Below, piece by piece: positions 56,414 to 64,000 of a stretch of 64,000 nt of DNA. Source of the stretch: Betaproteobacteria bacterium. GTDB lineage: Bacteria > Pseudomonadota > Gammaproteobacteria > Burkholderiales > SG8-39. Location of the stretch: assembly GCA_022340285.1 (NCBI GenBank), contig JAJDOG010000024.1, forward strand, positions 186,001 through 250,000, given 5' to 3'. The position numbers were made by a program, and so were the translations under genes. The notes under the pieces are model-generated. The model saw nothing but the letters and a program-made list of their open reading frames with translations, was not told the origin of the DNA and made no database searches. Every line of letters begins with the position of its first letter. Within the stretch, counting starts at the first letter, position 1.

Positions 56414-58054
56414 CTACTGCTGTTGTTGCTCGCGCTCACGCCGTCGGTCGAGTTCCTTCACGAGCGCGCCCTTGATCACTTTCCGTGTCGGTGTCATAGG
56501 CATCGCGTCGATGATCTCGAGCCGCTCGGGCCACTTGACCTTGCTCACGGCATGCTGGGCGAGCCATTCCTGCATCGCCTCGAAACCAAACGTCCGCCCC
56601 TCGCGGAGCGTGACAAAACAGCAGGCGCGCTCCCCAAGGACCGGATCGGGCATCGGGATGATCGCGCACATCTCCACGGCGGGATGGGTGATCAGCAGAT
56701 GCTCGACGTCGAGGGGATTGAACTTGACGCCGCCGCGATTGATGATCTCCTTGGTGCGGCCGGCGATCCGCAGGTTGCCTTCCGCATCGAGCGACGCGAG
56801 GTCACCGGTGCGGAACCAGCCGTCCGCGGTGAACGCGGCGGCATTAGCCTGAGGATTTCCGAGATAGCCGGCGAACAGCGAGCAGCCCCGCATCTCGAGC
56901 TCACCGATCTCGCCGGGCGCTGCGCGTGAACCGTCGTCGCGCGTGATCCGCAGCTCGTTGCCGGGTGCCGGCCTTCCGGCTGATCCGACGCGCACTTCCC
57001 GGGTGTCGCCGAGACGTGTGAACGCGCCGGCCTGCAGCTCTGTCATGCCCCAAAGCTGCAGCACCTTTCCGCCGAGAAGCGCGCTCTCGATCTCTGTAGC
57101 GAGATCGGGTGACACGGCGGCGCCGGAAAGGATCACGAAGCGGACTGCCGAAAGATCCATGCCCGCGAGCAACCCCGCATTGAGGCAGCCCGCCATGTGC
57201 GCAGGACCGGCGTAGATCACGCTCGGCCGGGCGCGTTGCAGCACGTCGGCGAACTCCTGCGGCGAGAAGGCGGGTAGCAGAATCGAGGTCGCTCCGCCGC
57301 ACAGCGCGACACTCAGCGCCGAAAGACCATACAGGTGGGTGAAGGGCGCCGCGCAGAGCACCTGGTCGGCGGACGTGACGGCAAGCTCCTGCGCCGCGAC
57401 TCGGAAGTTCGAAAGGAACGTGCACGATGGATGCGGCACGCCCTTCGGCGCAGCCGTGGTGCCGGAGGTGTAGAGCAGCACGAAGGGGTCGGCCGCCGAG
57501 ACGGTGACGGGCTTCGGATCCGCGTGGCTCGTCGCCGCGTCGGCGGTGAGATCGTCGAATGCGACCGCACCGGCCGGCGGCTCGCCCACCGCAATGACGT
57601 GCGCAAGCCGCGGCAGACCGGCCTTGAGCTGCAGCGCCAGCGCTGCTGCAGCGTAATGCTTCTGCTGCGCAACGCAGATCATCGCGACCGCCCCGCTATG
57701 CCCGATGAGGGTCTCGATCTCGGCGCCGCGGTACGGCATGTGAACCGTCTGCATCACCGCGCCGCGCGATGCGAGCCCAAGATACGAGACGATGAACTCG
57801 AGCGTATTGGGAAGCTGCACCGCCACGACATCGCCCTTCACGATGCCGAGGCGATCCATTCCGCGCGCGAACGCGCGAACGCGGCGCGCGAGCTCCGCGA
57901 AGCTCACCGTGCGCGTGCCCTGCACAACGGCTGCCTGGTCCGGCGTCGTGCGGGCGGCGCGCGCCAGCCAGTCGCCGAGCAGCTCGTCGGTCCACCAGCC
58001 CTGGGCGCGGTGAAATGCGGCGCGCTCCGGCGGAAAATCGATGCGGAGGGTCAT
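56414..58054 (-). CDS. AMP-dependent CoA ligase (acyl/aryl-CoA synthetase)
   Basis: Class I adenylate-forming enzyme, 546 residues. The ATP loop is [18 protein letters not shown]5 is [14 protein letters not shown], the A7/A8 region is [16 protein letters not shown] and [16 protein letters not shown], and the catalytic Lys is in [16 protein letters not shown] 58054 ([14 protein letters not shown]) was chosen. The next gene, 10 bp on, codes for an aryl-CoA monooxygenase/reductase, so this ligase probably makes its CoA substrate (anthranilate, salicylate or similar). A fatty or alicyclic acid substrate is also possible. The C-terminus ends in a Gln run. Confidence 0.87.
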   Translation of the reverse strand: MTLRIDFPPERAAFHRAQGWWTDELLGDWLARAARTTPDQAAVVQGTRTVSFAELARRVRAFARGMDRLGIVKGDVVAVQLPNTLEFIVSYLGLASRGAVMQTVHMPYRGAEIETLIGHSGAVAMICVAQQKHYAAAALALQLKAGLPRLAHVIAVGEPPAGAVAFDDLTADAATSHADPKPVTVSAADPFVLLYTSGTTAAPKGVPHPSCTFLSNFRVAAQELAVTSADQVLCAAPFTHLYGLSALSVALCGGATSILLPAFSPQEFADVLQRARPSVIYAGPAHMAGCLNAGLLAGMDLSAVRFVILSGAAVSPDLATEIESALLGGKVLQLWGMTELQAGAFTRLGDTREVRVGSAGRPAPGNELRITRDDGSRAAPGEIGELEMRGCSLFAGYLGNPQANAAAFTADGWFRTGDLASLDAEGNLRIAGRTKEIINRGGVKFNPLDVEHLLITHPAVEMCAIIPMPDPVLGERACCFVTLREGRTFGFEAMQEWLAQHAVSKVKWPERLEIIDAMPMTPTRKVIKGALVKELDRRREREQQQQ

Positions 58055-58263
58055 CCAGTGGGTCCTTGGAGATTCTGGGTGCACCGCCCCTGCGCGCAAC
58101 GGCTGCCGGTGGGGCAACTCCCCGCGAATTGTAACCCCGGCCAAAAATTCGTTGGAATCCCGAACAATTCGGGGGCCAGATGGTTGCCCCGACCTCGCAG
58201 CCCGCGGCCCGGACGGATCGGCTACGCTTGCGGTCCGCGGTGATGAACGGAAGGGGCGAACGC

Positions 58264-59145
58264 GTGAAGCTCGGGTTTCTGGGACTTGGAATCATGGGCA
58301 CGCCGATGACGTTGCGCCTCCTCGAGCGAGGTCATTCGGTGACCGTATGGAACCGCACGCCGTCGAAGCTGGCGCCTGCCCTCGAACAGGGCGCCCGCGC
58401 CGCCGCCACGCCTGCCGAAGTCGCAACGGCTGCCGATGTCGTGCTCATGAGCCTGCTCGATACCCGCGCTGTCGAGGAGATCGTGTTTGGCGTAAACGGC
58501 ATAGCGTCGGCGCGGGGGGAAGGCAAGGTGCTGGTGGATCACGCGAGCATCCGACCGGACGCGACTCGCGAGTTCGCCGCGCGGTTGAAGCGCGCGAACG
58601 GCATGGAGTGGATCGACGCACCCGTCTCGGGTCGCGTCCCCGGCCCGCAGGGCGGCTCGCTCGCGATCATGGCCGGCGGCGATCCGGCCGCGTTCGAGCA
58701 GGTGAAGCCGGTGCTTGCGGCCTACGGGACGAACATCACCCGCATGGGTCCGATCGGCGCGGGTCAGACAACCAAGCTCTGCAACCAGATCATCGTGGGG
58801 ACGACCATCGCGATTGTCGCGGAGGCGGTGCGCCTGGCCGAGAGCGCCGGCGTGGACGCGAGCCTGCTTCCCGCCGCGCTCGCCGGCGGGCAGGCCGATT
58901 CGCGGCCGCTCCAGACCTGGGCCCCGCGAATGGTGGACGGCTGGACCGAGCGTCTCGCCGCGGCCAATCTGTTCGTCAAGGACGTGGGCACGGCGCTCGA
59001 CGTCGCGCGCGAGACCGGCGCGCCGCTGCCGGTAGCCGAGCAGGTCCTCGCGCTTTACCGGGAGCTCGATGCGCGCGGCGAGGGAGAGTTGGATCCAGCG
59101 GCGATCGTCAACCTTTACCCGCGGCCGAAGGCGCGCCGCCGGTAG
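58264..59145 (+). CDS. NAD(P)-dependent beta-hydroxyacid dehydrogenase (GarR/MmsB family)
   Basis: A 293-residue protein with the cofactor motif VKLGFLGLGIMGTPM, the substrate motif DAPVSGRVPGPQGGSLAIM and catalytic Lys in GAGQTTKLCNQ. It matches 3-hydroxyisobutyrate and tartronate semialdehyde reductases. I chose GTG 58264, which has GGAAGGGG upstream; ATG 58243 is possible but has no ribosome site. It converges with the hydroxy-acid oxidase gene after 6 bp. Confidence 0.88.
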   Translation: MKLGFLGLGIMGTPMTLRLLERGHSVTVWNRTPSKLAPALEQGARAAATPAEVATAADVVLMSLLDTRAVEEIVFGVNGIASARGEGKVLVDHASIRPDATREFAARLKRANGMEWIDAPVSGRVPGPQGGSLAIMAGGDPAAFEQVKPVLAAYGTNITRMGPIGAGQTTKLCNQIIVGTTIAIVAEAVRLAESAGVDASLLPAALAGGQADSRPLQTWAPRMVDGWTERLAAANLFVKDVGTALDVARETGAPLPVAEQVLALYRELDARGEGELDPAAIVNLYPRPKARRR

Positions 59146-59151
59146 CCGCGC

Positions 59152-60303
59152 TCAACCGCGCTGCATGACGCCGGCGTCGAGGTCGCGCACGACGGTGCAG
59201 CCGAGCAGAGCCATCGAACGCCTGATCTCGGTCGTGAGAATCTCGAGCGCGTGGTGGGCACCCTCCTCGCCCGCGGCGGCGACTCCGTAGAGCGTCGCCC
59301 GGCCGATCATCGCGGCCGTCGCGCCGAGCGCACGCGCCTTTATCACGTGCGAACCGCGGCGCACGCCCCCGTCGATCAGCACTGCGAGCTTTTCACCCGC
59401 AGCGCGGACGACCTCCGGCAGCGCATCGAGCGACGCCACGGTGCAGTCGAGCTGGCGACCGCCGTGATTGGAGACCACCACACCGTCGGCCCCCAGTGCC
59501 ACCGCCTGTTCGGCATCCGCGGCCGTGAGCACGCCTTTCAAAACCAATTTGCGCGGCCAGGCGTCGCGCAACTGTTTGAGGGTCTCCCAGTTGAGCGCGG
59601 ACTCGAACTGCGTCGCCGCCATCGCGGCAAGTGTCTGCGTTCCGACGTTCGCGATCGACCAATCCGCGAGGTTCTCGATCTTCGGCACGCCGTGCGTCGC
59701 GATCTGCCACAACCACTTCGGATGGCCAAGCAGCTCGATCATGTTCTCGACGCGCGGACGCAGCGGCACGGTGAAGCCGCTGCGCGGATCGCGCTCGCGC
59801 TTGCCGGCGACAGCGACGTCTCCGGTGATGACGAGCGCCTCGTATTCCGAGGCGCGCGCGCGCTCAACGAGCTTCATGGTGTAGTCGCGATCGCGCAGCA
59901 CATAGAGCTGGAACCAGAGCCGGCCGCCCGCCTCGCGCGCGACGCGCTCGAGGGACGACGTAGAGGGCGTAGCGAGCGTGAACGGGATGCCATAGTGTGC
60001 GGCTGCGCGTGCGAGGGCCACCTCGGCCTGCGGCCACGCGAGGCCGGCCAGTCCGGTCGGCGAGATGGCCAACGGGAACCGGATCGGCGTGCCGAACAGG
60101 TCCACCTCGGTATCGATTTCCGATACGTCGACGAACACCCGCTGGCGAAACTTCCACTTGTCGTACGCGGCACGATTGTCGGAAAGCGCCACCTCGTCCT
60201 CGGCGCCGCCGTCGATGAACCCGAAGAGCGGGTGCGGAACGTGCCGCCGCGCGAGGCGCCGCAGATCCTCGATGGAGACGACCCGAGACCAGTCGATGCT
60301 CAT
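59152..60303 (-). CDS. FMN-dependent alpha-hydroxy acid oxidase/dehydrogenase
   Basis: A 383-residue member of the lactate dehydrogenase (LldD)/glycolate oxidase/mandelate dehydrogenase family. It has FGFIDGGAEDEVAL, PLAISPTGLAGLAWP, FQLYVLRDRDY, catalytic His and Arg in VVSNHGGRQLD, and IDGGVRRGSHVIKA. It oxidises a 2-hydroxy acid to a 2-oxo acid; which one is not clear. The start overlaps the stop of the PdxA-like gene (ATGA), so both are probably one operon. Confidence 0.9.
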   Translation of the reverse strand: MSIDWSRVVSIEDLRRLARRHVPHPLFGFIDGGAEDEVALSDNRAAYDKWKFRQRVFVDVSEIDTEVDLFGTPIRFPLAISPTGLAGLAWPQAEVALARAAAHYGIPFTLATPSTSSLERVAREAGGRLWFQLYVLRDRDYTMKLVERARASEYEALVITGDVAVAGKRERDPRSGFTVPLRPRVENMIELLGHPKWLWQIATHGVPKIENLADWSIANVGTQTLAAMAATQFESALNWETLKQLRDAWPRKLVLKGVLTAADAEQAVALGADGVVVSNHGGRQLDCTVASLDALPEVVRAAGEKLAVLIDGGVRRGSHVIKARALGATAAMIGRATLYGVAAAGEEGAHHALEILTTEIRRSMALLGCTVVRDLDAGVMQRG

Positions 60304-61319
60304 CCCCTCTCCTCCCTGCGCCGCGCCGCGAGCTCGATGGCGATCCGCAACGCCTCCAGCATGCTGCGCTCGTCGGCAATTCCCTTCCCCGCAATGTCGA
60401 AGGCGGTGCCGTGGTCGACGGACGTGCGGATCACCGGCAACCCGACCGTGACATTCACCCCATGCTCCACGCCCATCACCTTCACGGGGCCGTGCCCCTG
60501 GTCGTGGTACATCGCCACGACGATGTCGAAGTCGCCCCTTCCCGCGCGATAGAAGAGCGTGTCGGCGGGAAGCGGTCCCTCCACGTTCCAGCCGCGTGCC
60601 CGGCTTGCCTCGATTGCAGGCAGGATCTTCGCTTCCTCCTCGCCTTGCCCGAACAGCCCGCCCTCGCCGGCGTGCGGGTTGATCGCGCAAACCCCGATCC
60701 GTGGTTCGGGGATTCCCGCACGCGTCGCGACGGTATGCGCACGCTCGATGGTCCTGCCGACGATGCCCGGCTCGATCTTTGCGATCGCATCAAGCAGGCC
60801 CATGTGAGTGGTTACGTGAATCACGCGCAATCCGGGCGCCACCAACATCAGCGAGACTTCGGGCGTTTGCGTAAGGTCCGCGAGCATCTCCGTGTGACCC
60901 GGGTAGTGATGCCCTGCGAGGTTTAACGCTTCCTTGTTGAGCGGCGCGGTACAAATGGCGTCGACCTCACCGGCCACGGCAAGCGCCGTTGCTTTCTCGA
61001 CGTACCGATATGCCGCTTCACCCGCCGCCTCGGCGAGCGCACCGAATGCAAGGCCCTTGGGAACGAGACCGACGTCCAGGCAGTCAATGGCGCCCGTTCT
61101 ATACGCGCCCGCACCCGGGTTCGGGATGCGCGCCACCTTCAGCGTAAGCTTGCAGAGGGCGATGGCCTCCTCCAACCGGTTGGCATCGCCGATCACGACC
61201 GGGCGGCACCGCGCGTAGACATCGGCATGCGCGAGGGCCTTCGCGACCACCTCGGGCCCGACGCCGGCGGCGTCGCCCATCGTGATGGCGACGATCGGTC
61301 GTGAATCGGTTCGGGTCAT
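60300..61319 (-). CDS. pdxA2: PdxA-family dehydrogenase, PdxA2-like (4-phosphothreonate type)
   Basis: A 339-residue zinc and NAD-dependent decarboxylating dehydrogenase. It has VAITMGDAAGVGPEVVAKAL, ICTAPLNKEALNLAGHHYPG, HTEMLADLT, VCAINPHAGEGGLFG, VVAMYHDQGHGPVK and IRTSVDHGTAFDIAG. These wordings are nearer to PdxA2 (4-phospho-D-threonate/erythronate dehydrogenase) than to the vitamin B6 enzyme PdxA as I recall them. The classical place for pdxA, between surA and rsmA, is empty here, so it might still be the only B6 enzyme. No DUF1537 sugar-acid kinase is seen nearby. Coupled to the hydroxy-acid oxidase gene. Confidence 0.85.
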   Translation of the reverse strand: MTRTDSRPIVAITMGDAAGVGPEVVAKALAHADVYARCRPVVIGDANRLEEAIALCKLTLKVARIPNPGAGAYRTGAIDCLDVGLVPKGLAFGALAEAAGEAAYRYVEKATALAVAGEVDAICTAPLNKEALNLAGHHYPGHTEMLADLTQTPEVSLMLVAPGLRVIHVTTHMGLLDAIAKIEPGIVGRTIERAHTVATRAGIPEPRIGVCAINPHAGEGGLFGQGEEEAKILPAIEASRARGWNVEGPLPADTLFYRAGRGDFDIVVAMYHDQGHGPVKVMGVEHGVNVTVGLPVIRTSVDHGTAFDIAGKGIADERSMLEALRIAIELAARRREERG

Positions 61320-61493
61320 CGGAATGCAGATCGCTCAGCGCACGGGACAATGGGAGAATCGCGCGGCGGTCGTTCCGCCGCCGGCGCGGAGATTATCTCA
61401 GGCAAGACGACGTTACGTGCGGGACTGCGGCGCGAGACCTTCCCGACCCGGTCGCAAAGCGCAAGTTCGCGGATAATCGGCAGCACAGCCGAT

Positions 61494-62105
61494 ATGAGAC
61501 AGTCCTACTTCAACCGCAAGCGCCTGCTGTTCCGGCAGCTCATGCCGGTACACCTCAGCGAAGCGTGTTTGACGTATCTTCGCGCCGGACCTTGGAACGA
61601 GGACTCGGCCGAATATGCCTCGGTGGATCGGGAAGGATTCGAGCCACGGGCGGTAGGCGAGGCGTTTTTCACGCACGGGCCGGGCTGGACGGTGCGGCGG
61701 ATGCTCGGCATGCCGGACGACCTTTTCGTCTCCGATGTCCTGCTCGTCTACACCTCTTGCCTCGGGCGTCACAACGACGAACCCTGGGAGGGAGAAGTGT
61801 TCGTCTACTGGATGCTCGCGAGCGACGGCCTGGGCCTGCAGGTGGGCGGCGAGGTGACCCGCGCGGACCGCCCGGGGGACGTGATCGCATTCGACCCGAT
61901 GCGCCGTCACGCGGTGCTTCCAGGGGGACGCCGCAAGCTTGGCGCGCTCCGACCCAAGGATTGGGAGCGAATCTGGTGCGGCATCCACTTTGTGATGCCG
62001 CGCGGCGAGTTCGAGCGCTGGACGATGTGCCTCGCCGGCGACGACCCGCTCGCGCGCTTCAGGGCAAGACACCAGTCCTGCTTGCCCACCCTGCCCGCGC
62101 GCTAG
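61494..62105 (+). CDS. Hypothetical protein, possible cupin-like fold
   Basis: A 203-residue soluble protein. The C-terminal half has a pattern that fits a double-stranded beta-helix: GLGLQVGGEVTRADRPGDVI, then FDPMRRHAVLPGG, as in the second cupin motif. I do not recognise the family. The ATG at 61494 (MRQSYFNRKRLLF) was chosen because upstream frame translates to low-quality sequence. It is divergent from the PdxA2-like gene and its stop shares CTAG with the convergent small gene. Confidence 0.6.
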   Translation: MRQSYFNRKRLLFRQLMPVHLSEACLTYLRAGPWNEDSAEYASVDREGFEPRAVGEAFFTHGPGWTVRRMLGMPDDLFVSDVLLVYTSCLGRHNDEPWEGEVFVYWMLASDGLGLQVGGEVTRADRPGDVIAFDPMRRHAVLPGGRRKLGALRPKDWERIWCGIHFVMPRGEFERWTMCLAGDDPLARFRARHQSCLPTLPAR

Positions 62106-62317
62106 CGTTCTTCTTCCTCGTCCTCGCTTCTCGCCTCGTCCTCGTCCTCGGCGGCGGCACGCCCCTCGCGGACGCGCGTCTCGAGAAAGCTTTCGAACTC
62201 GTCGATGTCGGCGAATTCGTCGATGAAATCCTGCAGAACCTCGATGACGGCCGCGTCGTCCCAGCCGCACTCGTCGGCGGCATCCTGAACAATGGATTCG
62301 ATCGATTTGCTCGGCAT
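62102..62317 (-). CDS. Small acidic hypothetical protein
   Basis: A 71-residue acidic protein. The helical part SKSIESIVQDAADECGW and VIEVLQDFIDEFADIDEF is followed by a C-terminal tail made almost only of Glu, Asp, Ala and Arg. ATG 62317 was chosen over an upstream TTG. The stop overlaps that of the convergent gene. The function is unknown. Confidence 0.55.
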   Translation of the reverse strand: MPSKSIESIVQDAADECGWDDAAVIEVLQDFIDEFADIDEFESFLETRVREGRAAAEDEDEARSEDEEEER

Positions 62318-62429
62318 GGCTCTTGTCAATACTGGTCAGTGCTGCATCGGACGCTTAAAGGCTAGCATGCGACGCGCGGCCTCGCCACCCGCGTGGCGCA
62401 CTGCGGCTGCGGAGGAATGCCGAGGTCTG

Positions 62430-63128
62430 CTAGCCGATCGTCTTCTTCAGGAATGCGAGTGTCCGTTCACGAGCAACCTTCGCAGCGGCCGCGTTGTAGG
62501 AACCGCGCTCGTCGCAATTGAAGCCGTGACCCGCGCCTTCGTAGACGTGGATCTCGACGTCGTTCCGGCCCTTGAGTGCGCTGCGAGTTTCTTCCACCGC
62601 GCTGAGCGGAATGTGCTCGTCCTTGTCGCCAAAGTGCATGAGGATGGGGCAAGTCGCGCGCGGTGCCTGGACGAGCGAGCCGTTGATGCCTCCGCCGTAG
62701 TAGCACACCGCGGCGTCCACGCCGGTATTGGCCGCGGCGAGGAAGGAAAGCCAGCCGCCCATGCAGTAGCCGATCGAGGCCAACTTGCCGGCGCATTCGC
62801 TGCGTGCGCGCAACGCGCTGACCGTAGCGGCCAGGTCGGCGACCATCTTGGCAACGTCGGTCTGCCCCCTGACCGCACGGCCCTTCGTGACGGAGTCCGG
62901 GTCGTAACCGACTTCGAACATGGGTTGGACGCGCCAGAAGATGTCGGGCGCCAGCACGACGTAACCGTCGGCGGCGTAGCCGTCGGCCACCGATCGAATG
63001 TGATTGTTCACCCCAAAGATCTCTTGAATGAGCACGATGCCCGGCCCCTTTTTCGAGGCCGGGAGGGCGAGGTAGCCTTTAAACGCGCCACCATCGGCGG
63101 CAGGGATGTCAATGAAGGTTCCGGCCAT
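62430..63128 (-). CDS. Dienelactone hydrolase family protein
   Basis: A 232-residue alpha/beta hydrolase with the Cys-Asp-His triad of carboxymethylenebutenolidase: C122 (SIGYCMGGW), D170 (FGDKDEHIP) and H201 (GAGHGFNCD). The N-terminal LIQEIFGVNNHIRSVAD is also typical. Such enzymes open dienelactones in (chloro)aromatic breakdown, although many members have other esters as substrates. Placement near aromatic CoA-ligase genes fits. The length is normal. Confidence 0.9.
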   Translation of the reverse strand: MAGTFIDIPAADGGAFKGYLALPASKKGPGIVLIQEIFGVNNHIRSVADGYAADGYVVLAPDIFWRVQPMFEVGYDPDSVTKGRAVRGQTDVAKMVADLAATVSALRARSECAGKLASIGYCMGGWLSFLAAANTGVDAAVCYYGGGINGSLVQAPRATCPILMHFGDKDEHIPLSAVEETRSALKGRNDVEIHVYEGAGHGFNCDERGSYNAAAAKVARERTLAFLKKTIG

Positions 63129-63267
63129 GGCGTGTCTCCGCTTTGGTTGGGATTGCGGTCGCGCGCGGCGCGCGCGGCGGAACCGAAGAGTAGGCCACTC
63201 GGGAAGTCACTGCAACCACCACCCGCTCGAATGCGCGGTCGGCGAACGGCGGAGGATTGCCGCAGGA

Positions 63268-63717
63268 CTAGGCCGCGGCGAGGCCGTCGTTGGGCGAACC
63301 GCGATCCTTCAGCGAGGCCTTTCGCCAGCGCACTCCGCAAGGGCGCTCCGGAGTGCCGTTTTCGCTGCGCGCCGTCTCGACTTCCACCGCAGTCTCGCAT
63401 CCAAGGAGTTCGCCGGTAGGCGTGATCACGACCGCGACGCACTGGTGAACGTCGAACATCAGATAGATGCCGAGCGACTTCAGGGTCTCGCGCGAGAGCA
63501 TGACCGTCACCAGCTTCTGCTCCTGCGCGGTCTTTGCGAGGTCGACGATGGTGTCGCTGGCGCGGGTCGCGACGTTCAATCCCAGGAATTCGCGCACATG
63601 CTGGGCGCCGTCCTCCGTCAGCCGAAAGAGATAGCGCATGCCGTACGGACAGGCTCGGCCGGTAACCAGGTCGAGGCCGTACTGGCGGAAATCGCGAATT
63701 CTGCGAATGGCCTGCAT
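63268..63717 (-). CDS. Hypothetical protein
   Basis: A 149-residue soluble protein with mixed alpha/beta pattern (KLVTVMLSRETLKSLGIYLM, VAVVITPTGELLGCE) and no signal peptide. I do not recognise the family. ATG 63717 (MQAIRRIRDFRQYG) is a plausible start. Codon use looks genuine. It may be a small regulator, but nothing shows this directly. Confidence 0.55.
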   Translation of the reverse strand: MQAIRRIRDFRQYGLDLVTGRACPYGMRYLFRLTEDGAQHVREFLGLNVATRASDTIVDLAKTAQEQKLVTVMLSRETLKSLGIYLMFDVHQCVAVVITPTGELLGCETAVEVETARSENGTPERPCGVRWRKASLKDRGSPNDGLAAA

Positions 63718-63830
63718 AGCTGGGCGCCTAACAATCTAGCATAGCGCAACGGCGTCGCCCGGCGGACGCCTGACTGGGCTCGGACGGGCACATTTCCTCA
63801 CTCCACACCGGCTGGCGAGCAGGTGAAAAA

Positions 63831-64000
63831 CTAGCCGCGAAATGCGGAGGCAAATCGGCCTCCAATCGCGCGCAGGGACGCCAGGATCGTCCGGCCGGCC
63901 GTGGATTCGGCAACCTCCCGCGCGGCGATCGCCTTCTGGGTCCTCATCAGCGCAGGCGCCTGCTTGAAGCTGTGATAGCGCTCCAGCGCCGCCACGATGT
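63831..64000 (-). CDS. C-terminal end of an unidentified gene (5' part outside window)
   Basis: An open frame of 55 codons runs from the window edge to TAG at 63831-63833, with an evenly GC-rich third position. The end reads as helical and basic (TQKAIAAREVAESTAGR, ending GGRFASAFRG). The family is not recognisable from this short part. Confidence 0.5.
   Translation of the reverse strand, partial: IVAALERYHSFKQAPALMRTQKAIAAREVAESTAGRTILASLRAIGGRFASAFRG

Overview
The window looks like chromosomal DNA of a betaproteobacterium, probably Burkholderiales or a near relative. It is GC-rich throughout, and genes are packed with many ATGA, TTGA or GTGA stop/start overlaps. The gene order is typical of betaproteobacteria: glyQ-glyS-gmhB-plsC, lptD-surA-rsmA, amgK-murU, pepP-ubiH, dusB-fis-purH, kinase-PP2C-rph-rdgB-hemW, and yicC-gmk-rpoZ-spoT. 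LPS genes (lptD, gmhB, lnt, pagP) show a Gram-negative envelope. The species cannot be fixed from the sequence alone. I see no phage, insertion sequence, transposase or CRISPR array.

Left part (1-5.2 kb): a cut-off dsbC, a UbiH/Coq6-type hydroxylase, a CAT-anticodon tRNA (probably tRNA-Ile2) set between 46-bp inverted palindromic repeats, and a TRAP transporter of the TAXI type. A strong intrinsic terminator lies between its binding-protein gene and its permease gene.

Centre (5.5-41.6 kb): housekeeping operons. They cover tRNA and rRNA modification or maturation (miaB, ybeY, dusB, rsmA, rph), lipoprotein, LPS and outer membrane assembly (lnt, gmhB, lptD, surA, pagP), MurNAc recycling (amgK-murU), purine synthesis (purH, purD), haem synthesis (hemF, hemW-like), ubiquinone synthesis (ubiH), nucleotide-pool cleaning (rdgB), a Ser/Thr kinase-phosphatase pair, and the stringent response (rpoZ, spoT).

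Right part (41.6-64 kb): an accessory catabolic region. One plus-strand cluster has an enol-lactonase-like hydrolase, a short-chain dehydrogenase with a duplicated 5' end, and a 2-aminobenzoate-type CoA ligase. It converges on a cytoplasmic, two-[4Fe-4S] protein of the reductive dehalogenase (RdhA) superfamily. Next come a medium-chain dehydrogenase, malonyl-CoA decarboxylase (with an exact 73-bp copy of its 3' end downstream), an RND efflux pair, and a two-gene unit of CoA ligase plus a fused flavin monooxygenase/old-yellow-enzyme protein (2-aminobenzoyl-CoA monooxygenase/reductase or salicylyl-CoA 5-hydroxylase type). A hydroxy-acid group (GarR-like dehydrogenase, FMN hydroxy-acid oxidase, PdxA2-type dehydrogenase), a dienelactone hydrolase and several unknown small proteins finish the window. 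Together these suggest aerobic, CoA-thioester-dependent breakdown of an aminated, hydroxylated or possibly halogenated aromatic acid. The exact substrate is inference.
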